This document shows, one piece after another, positions 1-11,448 of a stretch of 64,000 nt of DNA; positions within the stretch are counted from its first letter, which is position 1, and each line of letters starts with the position of its first letter. The position numbers were made by a program, and so were the translations under genes. This DNA comes from Euryodendron excelsum. Taxonomy: Eukaryota > Streptophyta > Magnoliopsida > Ericales > Pentaphylacaceae. The stretch spans positions 10,541,001 through 10,605,000 of the forward strand of contig CM065393.1 in NCBI GenBank assembly GCA_033060915.1, in the 5' to 3' direction. A model generated the notes under the pieces. It was not told the origin of the DNA, made no database searches, and was given only the letters and a program-made list of their open reading frames with translations.

Positions 1-2162
1 AAAAAAACACTTTCTTTCCAAAATCTTCCCTCTAGAAACTTCCTCTCTAGGATTTCCTTCCAAAACCTTCGTTTCCAAAATCGCACTTTCCAAAAATCCT
101 CTTTCCTTAGAGCCCAAGTCAAGCCCTAGAACCCACAATTAGGAAACCTTAATTTTCTTTCCAAAAACATGATTTTCAAACTTTGCCCCAAACCTAGGTT
201 TCCAAAACCTCTTGTTTTCTACATCAAAACTATACATGTTTCCAAAACCTATTTTCTACGTCAAAACTATAGTTTTCCAAATCTAGGGTTTCCAAAACCT
301 CCCTTTCCAAATCCTTGTTAAATTCAATCTTCCCTTTAGGAAACCAAATCTAACCTTCTTTTTAGGAAACCAAATCCAATCTATCCGTTTCAGAAACTAG
401 ATCCAATCCTCCGTTTTTGGAAACAAATCCCAAACCTTTCCTAATTCAACTCCTTCCTAATTTCCTACCTTCCTAAACCATAAGTTTCCTAAATCTAAAC
501 TTCAAATCTTTCCTTAAGTTTCAAAATCCAAATCTTTCCTAAATTCAAATCCTTCCTAAGCTTTTCCTTTCCTAAATCTTAAGTTTCCAAAACTTGAACA
601 TAAAAATCTTTCCTAAGTTTTAAAACTCAACTTTCAAATCTTTCCTAATTCAACCCCCTTCCAAATCTTAACTTTCCAAATTCAAGTTTTCAAATTTTTC
701 CTAAACTTAAACCTTTCCTAATCTCAAGATTTTTTAAAACTCTAAAACTTTCTAAATCTTAAACTTTCTAAATTTCAAATCTTTCCAAATTCAAAACTTT
801 CTAAATTTGAAACTTTCTCAAGTTAAATTTTTCTAAACCTAAATCTCTCTAAATTCTAAACTTTTCAAAACTTCAACATCTTTCCAAATCTAAGACTTTT
901 CTAAACTCAAAACTTTCTTAATTCAAACATTTCCTAAATCGAAAACTTTCTTTTTTCAAACCTTTCCAAATTCAAACTTTCCTAAGTTGAAACTTCCCTA
1001 TCTCAAAACTTTCTAATTTTCAAACTTTCTTAAATTTCAAACTTTCCAAAAATGAAACTTTCCTAAACCAGACCTTTCCTAATTCAAACATTTCCTAAAT
1101 CCAATCTTCCCTAATTTCCTAAACCTTCCAAGTCAAGTCAAATCTTTCCTAAGTCTCTTCTCTTTCCTAAGTCTAGGTTTCCTAAAACCAAGTCTTTCCA
1201 AAGTCAATCTTTCCAAAGCAAGTCCAATCTCCTCCATTTCAATTTCCAATCTCCTCTTCTAATTTCAAATCAAATTCAATTTCCAATTCAATCTCTTTCT
1301 TCTAATCCAACAATCTCTTTTCAATTGGACTCTTGTCCGAACTACGACTGACCTGATTCCCCCAAAGGAATACGTAGACAACCTTCATAGGTGCGGTCAC
1401 AACACTTTTCAAACTTTCAATTCCACCCTCATGGGTGCGGTCTCCACATTTTTCAAATCTCAAATTCCAATCTATTTTCAAAATTCCAATTTCAAAATTT
1501 CTACTTTCAATTTTCAAACTTTCCAATTTCAATTCCATCTCTTCAAATCTATTTTCAAATCAAATCAATTTCAAATCAATCTCTTTTCAAATCTATTTTC
1601 AATTCTCTTAACTTGCACTTGCATATCATGCATCATGTTAGTTTCTTTTCAAACATTGTTTTTCAAAGTGAATAGGATTGAACGATAGTTAGTCAAAGAC
1701 TCTCATAGGTGAATCTAGGGTAGATTGACATGTAGGTACCAAAAGGGCGAGGTAGGGTGATGGCTTAGTGCATCTTCCCTACATGTAACCAACCTCCGAA
1801 CCTAGGATCACTGATTTCAAAGACCAAAAAGGAGTTATTTTTCAAAAAGGGCTAAATATTTTTCAAAGGTTGCCAAACAACCTGTTTTCTTAAAAACCCT
1901 CTCTTGAGGAGATATTTTCAAAATCGTTTTCCAAAACTAAGTGTAGTTTTCGGACTATGCTTAGTTTTTAGGTGACCTAACTCACCTTAATTAAGTTAGG
2001 TGGCGACTCCGAATCTTTTTCCAAAAGCCGTTTATTCAAATCAATTTTCAATTCAAACATAGTCGCACTCATTCTTCTAGGAGGGTGAGTTCTAACGAGA
2101 GAGTACAGCATTTTTCCCGCTTGTGTGAGTATTCCTCGAGTGCGAAAAATCTAGGCGCGACA
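1..2162 (+). mobile_element. Large LTR, copy 1 (cut by window start)
   Basis: This is the 3' part of a long LTR that ends in ...GCGCGACA at 2162. It matches the stretch ending at 27457 and, in reverse, the elements at 39784 and 44111. Bases 1-1300 are a degenerate array of TTTCCTAAATTCAAA-like units with almost no G. Around 1320-1440 is a conserved block with a small GGACTCTTGTCC hairpin, followed by an ACGTAGRCAACC motif. A second shared block lies at about 1680-1810. A hairpin formed by CCTAACT and AGTTAGG sits at 1976-2002, just before GGTGGCGACTCC. No primer-binding site follows 2162, so this is a solo or truncated LTR. The conserved blocks recall Tat/Ogre-type gypsy LTRs; that family assignment is from memory and not tested. 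Confidence 0.75.
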
Positions 2163-3110
2163 GATCTCATATTTTCAACAAGCCAGCAAACTTATTTAAA
2201 CTTATCAAATCATAAACAAAAGAGAATTTTGATATATTAATAGTAATTTTTTTTTATAAAAAAAAGACATGTAAATACAAGAAATTTTGCAATTGACCTG
2301 GACGTTATTTCATGTATTAAAATGGTTGCACAATAATGTCATTATCAATAATATCAAATACATCATTTTAAATATATGTAACCAAAAAATCATTTATCCA
2401 CTAATATATAGTTTGATAGCATATACGCTGTTTATATATGAATTACGGTGCCAAAAAAGTTGCAGTCGCAATGGAAAGAAACAATGGCAGACCGAAGGGG
2501 GGGTTGTGCGCCCCCCACCCCCCCCCCCCCCAATAGTTTTGAAAATAAATTTTGTTTCCTATATACTTTTGGAATTTTATGATAAAATAGTTATATCGGA
2601 CCCCTTGAAACCCACGTTATTTTAGCTTACTCTCCTAAAATTCAAGTATTCAAGTAATTTTACCTTAATCATCTTTGTAAATTTCTTTCTAATAATTTTC
2701 TTTTTTATGCAAACATATTTTCATTTGTTCACTTAACTTTTTATAATTTGTATAAATTATGATCTTACAATATCTATATTTTTCTTCACTCTCCAGTTTT
2801 CACATATTTTTATGTTTTTATTAGTATTTATCTCGGTGCATTCTGCTATTTTCTAAGTTGTTTGCCATTTACTAAAGTAATGCATAAAAAATAATCTTGA
2901 AATTAACACCACCTCTTTTTTTCAAACAACCATCTAGTAGGTTTATCAATTTTTTAGAATTAAAAAAAACTCACACTTAAAAGCGCCTGTCAAAAATGTA
3001 GTTCTAAAGTTGATTGTGAAATGCCATGAGAATTATAACTGAAAAATTGAACGATAAAGCTTAGCATAATAGACTTACCTTTGCTTATCAAAATCCTAAA
3101 AACCCATACT
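2163..3110. other. AT-rich intergenic DNA with a G-run/C-run pair
   Basis: No gene is seen. The only notable feature is seven G at 2497-2503, followed six bases later by C-runs at 2511-2516 and 2518-2531, which could fold into a short G/C hairpin. The proline-rich open frame across it is just the translation of the C-run. Confidence 0.6.
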
Positions 3111-3302
3111 TATGGCCCATTTGGTAAGACTTTTTATCAAGCTTTTTGGGTTAGTTTTTTCGGTTTTTAAGACTTTTTTTTTCTTCTTATTTTAGCTTTT
3201 AAAAGCAAAATTTTTTTAAAAAATTGACTCTTTTTGCTTATAAGCAAAAAAGAAACCAATTTGAAAAAAGTTTTGAATAAGCTTACAAAACGGTCCCTTA
3301 TA
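3111..3302. mobile_element. MITE-like element (GGCCCATTTGGTA type)
   Basis: About 190 bp of T/A-rich DNA bounded by imperfect inverted ends, TGGCCCATTTGGTAAG on the left and the reverse complement of GGGACCGTTTTGTAAG on the right. The interior holds inverted AAGCTTTT/AAAAGC motifs. A clear target duplication was not found. This end type is common in plant non-autonomous DNA elements. It resembles 54285-54487. Confidence 0.55.
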
Positions 3303-3569
3303 TTAAATGATTAAAATAACTAGTAATTCAATGGGTTCAAATTTAAAAATGAAAATCTACTATATTTTTTTGCCTATTCAAGTGGGTTTGGTTCACGCCG
3401 CTCAACAAAGAGTGTTGTCCCGATGATGACTTCATCTATGGTCACTGGCTAGTAGCTACATTACTTTTGTAGACTTGGAGAAAGTTTTAGTTTTGCTGGC
3501 TGAAACTAAAAGAGAAAGAAAAGAAAATACTACAATACGTAAAGTAAAATGAAGGATTCTGTAATATTT
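3303..3569. other. AT-rich intergenic DNA
   Basis: No open reading frame of interest and no recognisable repeat was seen between the MITE and the Mutator-like element. Confidence 0.5.
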
Positions 3570-5012
3570 GGGTAAATTACACGAATCATTCTTGAGTTTT
3601 TTGATAAATACACTGTATACACTCACGATTAAGAAAATACATTGACTACCCTTACTTTTCTAATCTTGTAGCAGATCCCCTCTCCCTTGATTAAGTCAAC
3701 CTATAATTTATTCTAAAACTCCTAATCTACCCTTAAAATATAATTTTTAAGAATTAATTAATGTTTAATCATCTCCCCAACACCACACTAGTCTCGCCTT
3801 CACTTCCCCTAACGTCATCCTAACCCCATCAATCGAGCCATCACCTATAGACTGCCCTTCTGTCTCTCTGTTCTTTCTTCCACTTCTCATTACGGCCTAG
3901 CCATTCTCATTCTTTCTTCTTCGGCCTAAACCCTACCTCCACTGTTAGCCAACTCTCTTCCTCCTTTACCCTTTCTCTTTTTTTGTTTATCGAATTATCA
4001 CCACCACCACCACCCCTAGCACTAACTCACTTGGCCAAAACAAGACACTTGTTCACCATTGATTGTCCCCACCACTACTTTCCCAACCGTACAGACCCAA
4101 ATAAATTATTATAATCAATCAACATTAATGCACCCTCACCATTCTACACATTTTGACAAACAAATTCTCACCATCTTCGGTGACTACCCTCATCGTCGAT
4201 GCATCACCAACTTGTTCCCATTAATCCATCTTAAATACACCATTAAGACATCATTAATACACCATGAAAATGGGTTGTGAACTCTGTGTAAACACCAAGC
4301 ACCCATATGACCACAATAAAATGCCTAAAAAAATTGATCAAAGTTGTCATTGCCGAACAGTGAAGTACTCCATAGCGATGGGTTTGATATTTTCTCTCTT
4401 TAAAACTCAATAACAAAGATGTGGGTTTGATATAATCTCTCTCTATATTTTGAAATGTTTTGTCTCTGAAACTCATTAATAAACATGGGATTGAAATTCT
4501 CTATCTAAAGCTCAATCATTAATATGGGGCTGGTAAATCTCTTTTTTCAATTTTGTATGTTCTCTTCTCTCTTAAATTCAAATGGATTTGATAGGGGTTT
4601 GTGGTTGATGACTATTGTGTTGTGGGATTTAGGGTGATAGTCAGTGGCAAGGGTTGGGGGCAGATTATGGAGGTTGGCTACGACTTTGGTGGTTGTCAAG
4701 GTAGGTGATGGTAGTGCTTAGAGGCAATTCAATGGGTTTGGGTTGTGAGTTGTGGAATTGGCTTGTTAAGGATGGAGCCATGGAGGTGACAGTCAAGGTG
4801 GTGGTAGTAGAGAAAAGCGTGGAGCACTGGAGGCAGGTAAGGGGCGAAGAGAGTTGTCGGTGGTAGGGAAGGGGTGAAGAGAGTTGTGGGTGGTGATGGT
4901 AATAGTTATTTGAGGTGGAGGTGGCAGTGGTAGAGAGGTCTAAGGTTGGCAATGGTGGTGGTTCTCGTAGTGAAGAGGGCTGAAGGGACTATGATGTGGC
5001 TAAGGAGTGATA

Positions 5013-5060
<48 letters not shown>

Positions 5061-5208
5061 GAGAGAGAGATTACTACTATTTGTGTTTAAAAATGTAGGG
5101 GTAAAATAGTTTGTTAACCTTGACAAGGGAGTTTAATATAATTTTTCAGTTGTGGGGGTACACAGTGTATTAAACAGAAACCTTAGGCGTGGTTCATGTA
5201 ATTTACCC
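3570..5208. mobile_element. Non-autonomous Mutator-like element
   Basis: The element starts GGGTAAATTACACGAA and ends in the reverse complement of GGGTAAATTACATGAA. The inverted similarity continues inward to the TACACTGTRTAC stretches, about 70-80 bp in all. The flanks GTAATATTT (3561-3569) and TTAATATTT (5209-5217) form a 9-bp target duplication with one mismatch, as expected of Mutator-like elements. No transposase is encoded. The interior has ACC-trinucleotide tracts, a G-rich stretch and a 47-base G homopolymer. The open frames inside (4059-4280, 4665-4952) are low-complexity and not credible genes. Confidence 0.75.
5013..5059. repeat. 47-base poly-G run followed by (GA)n
   Basis: An uninterrupted run of 47 G, followed by GAGAGAGAGAGA, lies inside the Mutator-like element. 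It would be G-quadruplex-prone if real. A run this long is also a known place for base-calling or assembly length errors, so the exact length should not be trusted. Confidence 0.9.
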
Positions 5209-5217
5209 TTAATATTT

Positions 5218-6542
5218 CAATCACTATTTACTTATTTTATGGATTCCTCTTACTTCTTAACTATTAACAATAGAGCGGCTAGTTAGTGTCACATCTTGAA
5301 AGATTTGAAAAGCACGGTATATGTGTTGACGATACACCTTCCACTTTTAAGTTAATGTGTTATATTTCCATACGATAAAACAAAGTAACGTGCCGTAAAC
5401 TCAAATAAAAATAAATAAAATAATTAAAAAAAGGGGACTATATGTTCAACATAGTTAATAGTTCCAATCAAGTGAAGATTTTTCTCTGATATCGTGAGGA
5501 TCTTTATGGTATCTAAACTTTGTAATTTCAACTCTTAGATGTAAAAAAAAAAAAAAAAAAGTTAATTATTTTGAAATCTTTAAAAAAATTGAGATGTTTG
5601 GTGAAAAACAATTACCAAGATGGTGGCTTGCAGTTATCATAAATATGTGACTTATAGTTAGTAGAATATAATCACATTTTGTGATAATTATTAGTACATT
5701 AAGTAGTAACTGGTCAATACAAGTAATATAAGTACCGTTGGTTGATAGTATCTGCTCTCATTTCCCCATTGAGAGAGAGGGGGGAGGGTTATCTGAAGCC
5801 CCCCATGATACAACATGAATGGCTTTTGGTACAACATAGAAGGTTTTAGTAATAATTTATTAAAAAACCAACTACCAATACGTTTGTGCAAGGACACAAA
5901 AGAAGTTAAACCAGCAATCAAAATTACCAACCTTTTCTTATCAATCCAGCCTACTTTTTACCCGATGATATAAAGTAATGTGGCTTGTGCACTGTTTTTT
6001 TTTTTTTATTTCTTTTGTCGTCCATAATAATGGGTACAATGTAAAATCTGAGAATTTCATAAAGCTTGATGGGCAAATTTTTGCTGAATTTAGTTGTTTA
6101 GTCTCAAAATTCACGTTTTTGCCATTTTAAGAAATTATTATTTTTGCAATAACTTGGTCCCATAAATTTTAATTTTATATAGATTTTTTTAGAATATTTC
6201 TTTAAGCCTTTAATATCTAATTTATTTTAACTCAAATTTTTCATTTTTAGTAATTTTTTGTATTTCCTTTAGTTCTGTAAATTACAATAAAATTAAGTTT
6301 AAGATTCAAGGTAAAGGCTCTGCCCTCATTAGTTTTTGACGCATTAATACAGCTTCTATTAAGAGAATTGATTTTTGTACTTTGCATTACTTCTTTGGGA
6401 ATAATACAGTTATTCGCGCTTTGTTAAAACAAAATAATGCTATAATATGGAAACGAAAATAAAAGGGAAAAAAGAAATGAGGGATTGCATTAGGTAAATG
6501 GTTTCCATCAAGCATTTATCTATTATTTAATGGTTTAGTTTA
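5218..6542. other. AT-rich intergenic DNA
   Basis: No gene is seen. A motif near 5270 (ATAGAGCGGCT) and the lines after it resemble 9245-9330 (GTAGAGCGGCT...), which suggests an old duplicated segment. Poly-A at 5541-5561 and poly-T near 5995-6007 are simple tracts. Confidence 0.45.
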
Positions 6543-6839
6543 AGAGTGTTCAAAAATTCATCTCACCTGCCAACCCAACTAACCCAAATTCAAATCGAGT
6601 CAAAATCGATTCCTACGTTTATGAACTCAACTTTGACGGTTCAGTTGGTGGGTTACTACCTTAAAACACTCGACCCGACCTGCCACTCCAACAAATAATC
6701 AGGGTCAAACCCAAACTCAACCGACCCAAACTGAACCAATCTGAGCCCAAACCAAGTCGAAATCAATTTTATTGTTCCTCAATCCGAACTAGGTTGTTCG
6801 ATTGGTGGGTCACTATTTAACATGACCCGTGAACACTCC
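6543..6839. mobile_element. hAT-like MITE
   Basis: Ends are AGAGTGTTCA on the left and TGAACACTCC on the right, near-perfect inverted repeats. A perfect 7-bp direct duplication TAGTTTA flanks both sides (6536-6542 and 6840-6846). The interior is rich in CCCAACC/GGGTC-type motifs (CGACCCGACC, GGTGGGTCACTA), as in plant GGTGTTCACGGGTC MITEs. There is no coding capacity. The family call rests on ends and duplication length only. Confidence 0.65.
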
Positions 6840-6849
6840 TAGTTTAGTT

Positions 6850-8575
6850 ATACAACCACCCCTGCAAGACTCGGTCTCACTTTTACCACCTTCAACTAAA
6901 AAAGCAAATATTCTAGCATCTCAATAATGAAATTGTATCATAATTGTATTTTAAAAGTACAATTATAATACCTTAACTTGTGCTTTGTTAGCTTTGATTT
7001 AGGATTTTATCTTCCTTTTTAGTTAGATTTTAGTATTAACCAAGTTTGTTTTGTGTTTCATAGGTTTTCAGCTTAAATTGGATGACTTCGAATGGAATTC
7101 GGTCAAAAGGAGAATGAGTTTCAAGAAGAAGTTGTCAAAGTACAAGCTGCTAAAGCTGTGATACAAGTTATTGAAGCACGCAAAGTTGAAACTTTGTAAG
7201 GCTATATCTCTCAAACCAAAAATCTTACTGGGGGGCTATAATATATTAATTTCATATAATTTTTCGAGATCTACACAATAATATTATTGGGCAACCGTTC
7301 AAATGGCTTGTGAGATTGTTCAAACGATCATTAAAGCATTCAAACAGTCAGGCCTGTTTGAAGGCGTTTGAAGCCCCGTTTGAAATTATAGAGGCTTGTA
7401 TTAGCTTTGGCTAGGCATTAGCAAGGCATTCAAATGCCCAACTAACACCTAGCTAATGGTTCACACAACTTTTTTATTTTTTAGTCTATTTATAGTCATT
7501 TTGGACCCCAAATTTTTCGATCTCTTCATATTTTATATATTTTTAGGGCTTTTAGATAGTGGTAGTAGTAGTTTTAGAGAGAAAAACTCTAAATTTCTTT
7601 GTAGTTCTTCATTTTCATTATACTCAAGTACAATTTTCATCAATTTAATGCAATTTTCTATGGATTCAAGTAGCTAATCTCTACATTTGGATTCAATTGT
7701 GAAAATCATCCAAGGATCTCAAGAGTTTCAATAGAGGTAAAACCTAATTTCATAGTTCTATCTTCTTAAGTCTCCAAATCTTAGCAATTGAAGTTTAGAT
7801 TCATATAGAACACTTAGATTTTTTTTATTATGTTTAGAAATTTAATGCATGATTTGCCAATTGTTTGTTGATTTTATCCAAATCAACGGTAGTAATTTAT
7901 GATTGTCAAATTGATTGTAATTCTAACTTATAATTGCTATTGAATTGAATCTATGATAATCCTCTATTAGATCTTAGTGAAATCATGCATTCTTGACTAA
8001 GTCTTTCAAGTTTTTATTTACTAGTCATGAATTGGGTATGACAGTTACTTAGATCGATAGTATGAACACACGAATCTCACTATTTATAAATCTAAATTGA
8101 TTATCATTTATTTCGTTGTTTTTATAGTCGAAATAATCTGAATCAAATACTCTTGATTATTGTGTTTGATTTGAGTTATTAAACCTTATTGGAACCTTAG
8201 GTGAGTTGGGTGGTTGAAGCAATTGAATCTAATACCCTATTATTAAACGTCAAATTAGTTTAAGTGTTTTCGTTTACATTCAAACAAGAATATCTTAAAA
8301 TCAAATCATTTTTCATTTTCTCTGTTTAAGAAGCATTTTAGCAAATTGTATGAGTCTTGAGAGTATTAAGTGTTAGCTTTAGCCGATAGCATATGTTGGG
8401 CTTAATTCTCATGGAATTCGACCTCAGTACTTACCGAGTTATACTTGACGACTGCTTACTCTTGGATAAGCATTGCAAAGGTCGATACATATAACTTCTC
8501 CCCCTCGGTCAAGTGGTCATTTGAGATAATAATGGAGAATAGTTGTGTTACTAAAAATTAGACCAAAATGCTATT
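6850..8575 (+). other. LTR-retrotransposon-like remnant
   Basis: No intact gene. The order of parts is like a plant LTR and leader: a TATTTATAG TATA-like site near 7484, a GTTTTAGAGAGAAAAACTCT transcript-start-like stretch near 7571, and a segment near 8410-8500 reading GGAATTCGACCTCAGTACTTACC. That last kind of segment recurs in plant retroelement LTR ends. No second copy, inverted or direct, was found in the window, and no TG...CA boundaries could be fixed. An unrecognised AT-rich origin is the alternative. Confidence 0.3.
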
Positions 8576-8608
8576 ATACTAAGGTAAGTATCTATTCATA
8601 TGCAAACA

Positions 8609-8872
8609 CTAGAAGGGTGCCCCACTATGTGGGCACACGATTAGTTTGTGCAAGTGAGAGAGTAAAATAGGAAGTAAGTAGTAGATGATTACATAATCTA
8701 AAGAAGTGATTTGTTTGTGATTATTACATAATTATGCTTGCATGCTTTTAATGTAAATTTGACAAACTTCTTATTATGGGTCATTTTTATCAATTAAAGA
8801 AAAGCATCACCAAAGTGAAGGTTTCACAAAAGTGGAGGCTCACTAAAAGTGTTTGCTTTATAATAGTATAGA
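8609..8872 (-). mobile_element. Mini-Helitron, 264 bp
   Basis: On the minus strand the element begins TCTATACTATTATAAA at 8872, directly after an A. It ends in CTAG at 8609, directly before a T, which is the Helitron A|T insertion rule. A hairpin with arms GTGCCC and GGGCAC lies at 8617-8635, a few bases from the CTAG end, where a Helitron terminator hairpin belongs. The 5' end is nearly identical to that of 30320-31678. No coding sequence, so it would depend on a Rep/helicase element elsewhere. Confidence 0.75.
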
Positions 8873-9725
8873 TATATGTTTGAATATATATGTATGATTT
8901 CAGCATATTTATGTATGCATGTGTAGATAATTTTTAAATCAATTTTGACCCAAAAAAATTATTTATTCATATAATTTTGTTCAAAATTTTATCGAACTTT
9001 CTGTAAGGGCATTTTTATATATTTTTTAGTCACATGACTGTTTTTCATTATTTTTTCAAACAACAAACGAATGAAAGGGGAGAAGTGACACCATTTCATA
9101 GTTAAGAGAGTCAAAACGTCTATTTTTTAGTTAAAGGGAATAAAGTGATACTAAGTCATAATTAAAAGGTGTCTGTCTAATTAACCCTTATTTAATTTAT
9201 TTTATTGACGTTCCTCTCAATGCTCTCACTTTATAATTGTTAATGGTAGAGCGGCTTGTACTGTATTGGAAGGATGCATCCTATACTATTGATTGTACTC
9301 CTCCAACGTTTAAGTTAACTGTATAATTATATCCCAACTACCCATTAAGCAAGTGCAACATATGAGATTAAGAAAATTGAACAAAAAAATAAAAAAGAAC
9401 TGATAGGGAGACTGCATTAATAATTGCTATTAGGTGACTTAACCTTACTTGCAAAAGAAAAATAGACTTCACCTTGAATTATTGGCTATTGGAAAGCAAC
9501 TGCTGCCTCATTGACCAGTAAAAAATGTTCATTCTTTTGAATTTATTTTTCCCAAATTGTCTTTGTTTCATTTGGTGGTCTATTATTATATTGTTTAAGA
9601 GTTTGTAGGAAAGAAAGAAAACAAAAAGTAAGTATGGAATATAAATTAAGCTGATCCAAATACAAGTAATCGATTGAGTGGTTTCTTTTTATATTATGGT
9701 TTGCTTTTAAAACAATTTTGAAGAC
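8873..9725. other. AT-rich intergenic DNA
   Basis: No gene seen. A segment near 9240-9330 resembles 5265-5370, probably an old duplication. Otherwise simple AT-rich sequence. Confidence 0.45.
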
Positions 9726-9996
9726 AGTTGGTGGATGGCAACTTTAAGTTTTAAATCAGGAGATGATGGGACTCCTTTCAGAAACCAAATAACAAAATAA
9801 TACAATAGATAATTAAACAAAGATGATTGAAAGTTTTCTTCTTGTGATGGGCTCACCTCCATTGACTTTGTCCATTGTTTTCACACTGCAAGTTGCCTCA
9901 ATCTTGACAAATTGACATAGTTTTACAACATTCAATGTTGAATCTGGCTTTTCAAAAACAAGAAGATAAATAAGATAGATTTCCTATATATTTTAT
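9726..9996 (+). repeat. Promoter-like block, copy 1
   Basis: This stretch (GATGGCAACTT..., GACTCCTTTCAGAAACC, CTTCTTGTGATG, TTGACT, TTTTCACACTGCAAGTTGC, ATAAATAAGAT) is repeated at 17718-17985 upstream of DC1 gene A, and in two pieces at 17088-17230 and 17370-17475. Each fuller copy carries a TTGACT W-box core (here 9862-9867). No gene follows this copy because the CACTA element begins about 150 bp downstream. It may be the orphan promoter of a lost DC1 paralogue; that reading is inference. Confidence 0.6.
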
Positions 9997-10164
9997 TTAT
10001 AGCCAATGAGTTTTTTTGTTTTTCCAATTTTTTTCTTATTGTCCATGTATTTTGTGTAAAGGTATCCATTTTAAATATATTTTTATGCAAAAAATTTGAT
10101 ATTTGACTTATGCATCAATCCTTAACTGCAGCAGGGCACTCCAAGCAATGGACACTACTAAAAA

Positions 10165-10610
10165 AATGAGTTTTTGCAACGGGAGAATGTCGTCGCAAAA
10201 GAGATAACGCCGTCGCAAAAAAGCTTTTGCGACGGCTTTACGACGGCAAATGGGGTGTCGTTTTAAATGGCGCCGCAAAAGTCTTTTGCGACGGTCTGTG
10301 TGACGGGAGATTGCCTTTTGCGACGGCATCATCAATGTCGCAAATACTCCGTGGCAGACCATATTTTTTGCAACGGGCGAATGCTGTCGCAAATAGCCTT
10401 ATTTGCGACGGCATCAACCGTCACAAATGGCTGACGCAGAATTCCATTATATTAGCGACGAAATTATGTTGTCGCAAATAAAAATAATGTCGTCGCAAAA
10501 GCATGTTATTAGTGACACATATGAATCATCATAACAAATATGTGTCACTAATACTCAAACATTTGCTACAACTTTTGCTGTGGCAAAAAATACCCTGCCG
10601 TCGCAAAAAG
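10165..10610. repeat. CACTA left subterminal repeat array
   Basis: At least a dozen copies of TTTGCGACGG or its complement CCGTCGCAAA and variants, in both orientations. They form many possible hairpins. The open frames crossing it on both strands are by-products of these repeats. Confidence 0.8.
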
Positions 10611-11140
10611 TTCAGAAAAAATTTAATAAATTATATTAAATTTAATATTTTTTTAATTCCTTAAAAATCCTGTGTACACATGAAATAATATAACTGAATT
10701 AATTAATGAAAAATATTCATTCACCAAATTCCTTGAAATTTCTATTTACACATAAAATAATATAATTAATTCATTCACCAAAAAAAACATTCATTCACCA
10801 AATTTCATAATCCATGTCTACAAAAAATATTACAAATATTAGAATTATAGTTTTTCTACAACATAATAATTGAAGTTCTAATATATGCAACAAAGTTTTC
10901 TGAATATGTGAAACACCAACATCCAAGTGTACCCAAACATCTAGTAATTCAAAATACAAAACGAAATAAAACATTAACAGCCCCTTCAACCCCGATCATC
11001 ATGGCAGACCTAATCCTTTTCAATAACCTAAAAAAACAAAAATAAAACAATTACCAACATGATTGATATAAGCAACATATATGCAATATCATATCATTAA
11101 TGAAACCATAAAAATATATATAAAAAAAGTTGTAATTTAC

Positions 11141-11351
11141 ATCAACAGATTTCCATACAACGTATTGGTCAATCGATTCTCCCACAGTTTCAATGCCATA
11201 GCGCGGTCTTTCTAAAAGAGCGTTAGGTTTTCTCGCAGTTTGAACAAACACCTTGTACAAGTTTGGACCCAAAGGTTCTCCATCCAATTCTGTGAATGGG
11301 TCCATACTTATAAGCAGTTCCTCTGCCACCTTGAGTTTTGGAAGCCCCACA
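11141..11351 (-). pseudogene. CACTA ORF exon remnant, DUF8039-like
   Basis: On the minus strand an exon-like stretch runs from an acceptor (TTTGCTTAG) to a donor (GTTGAT|GTAAAT). The translation has the pattern VAEELLISMDP...LDGEPLG...YKVFVQTA...IETVGES...VVW. It resembles the DUF8039-type domain at the C-terminal side of plant CACTA-associated proteins (dP...lgG.pLg...V.V...T.g...g..vaWp). Residues before and after it are not conserved, and no neighbouring exons were recognised, so this is a leftover of the element's own gene. Family assignment is from remembered pattern only. Confidence 0.45.
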
Positions 11352-11448
11352 CTAAGCAAACTTACTTTTATACCACCTTACAATCATAAGTACAATATTT
11401 GAATAAGTTGTGTAAACTAAATCAAACTTTAAATATTAAAGTGTCCAA

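Noticed and set aside
2287..2625. 112-residue open frame with a poly-proline run
   Set aside because: It is created by a C homopolymer in AT-rich DNA; no domain or start context supports it.
4665..4952. Thr/Ser/His-rich protein
   Set aside because: Low-complexity translation of GGTGG-type repeats inside a non-autonomous Mutator-like element.
10108..10481. Arg-rich open frames on both strands
   Set aside because: They translate the CACTA subterminal GCGACGG repeats; both strands give similar artefacts.
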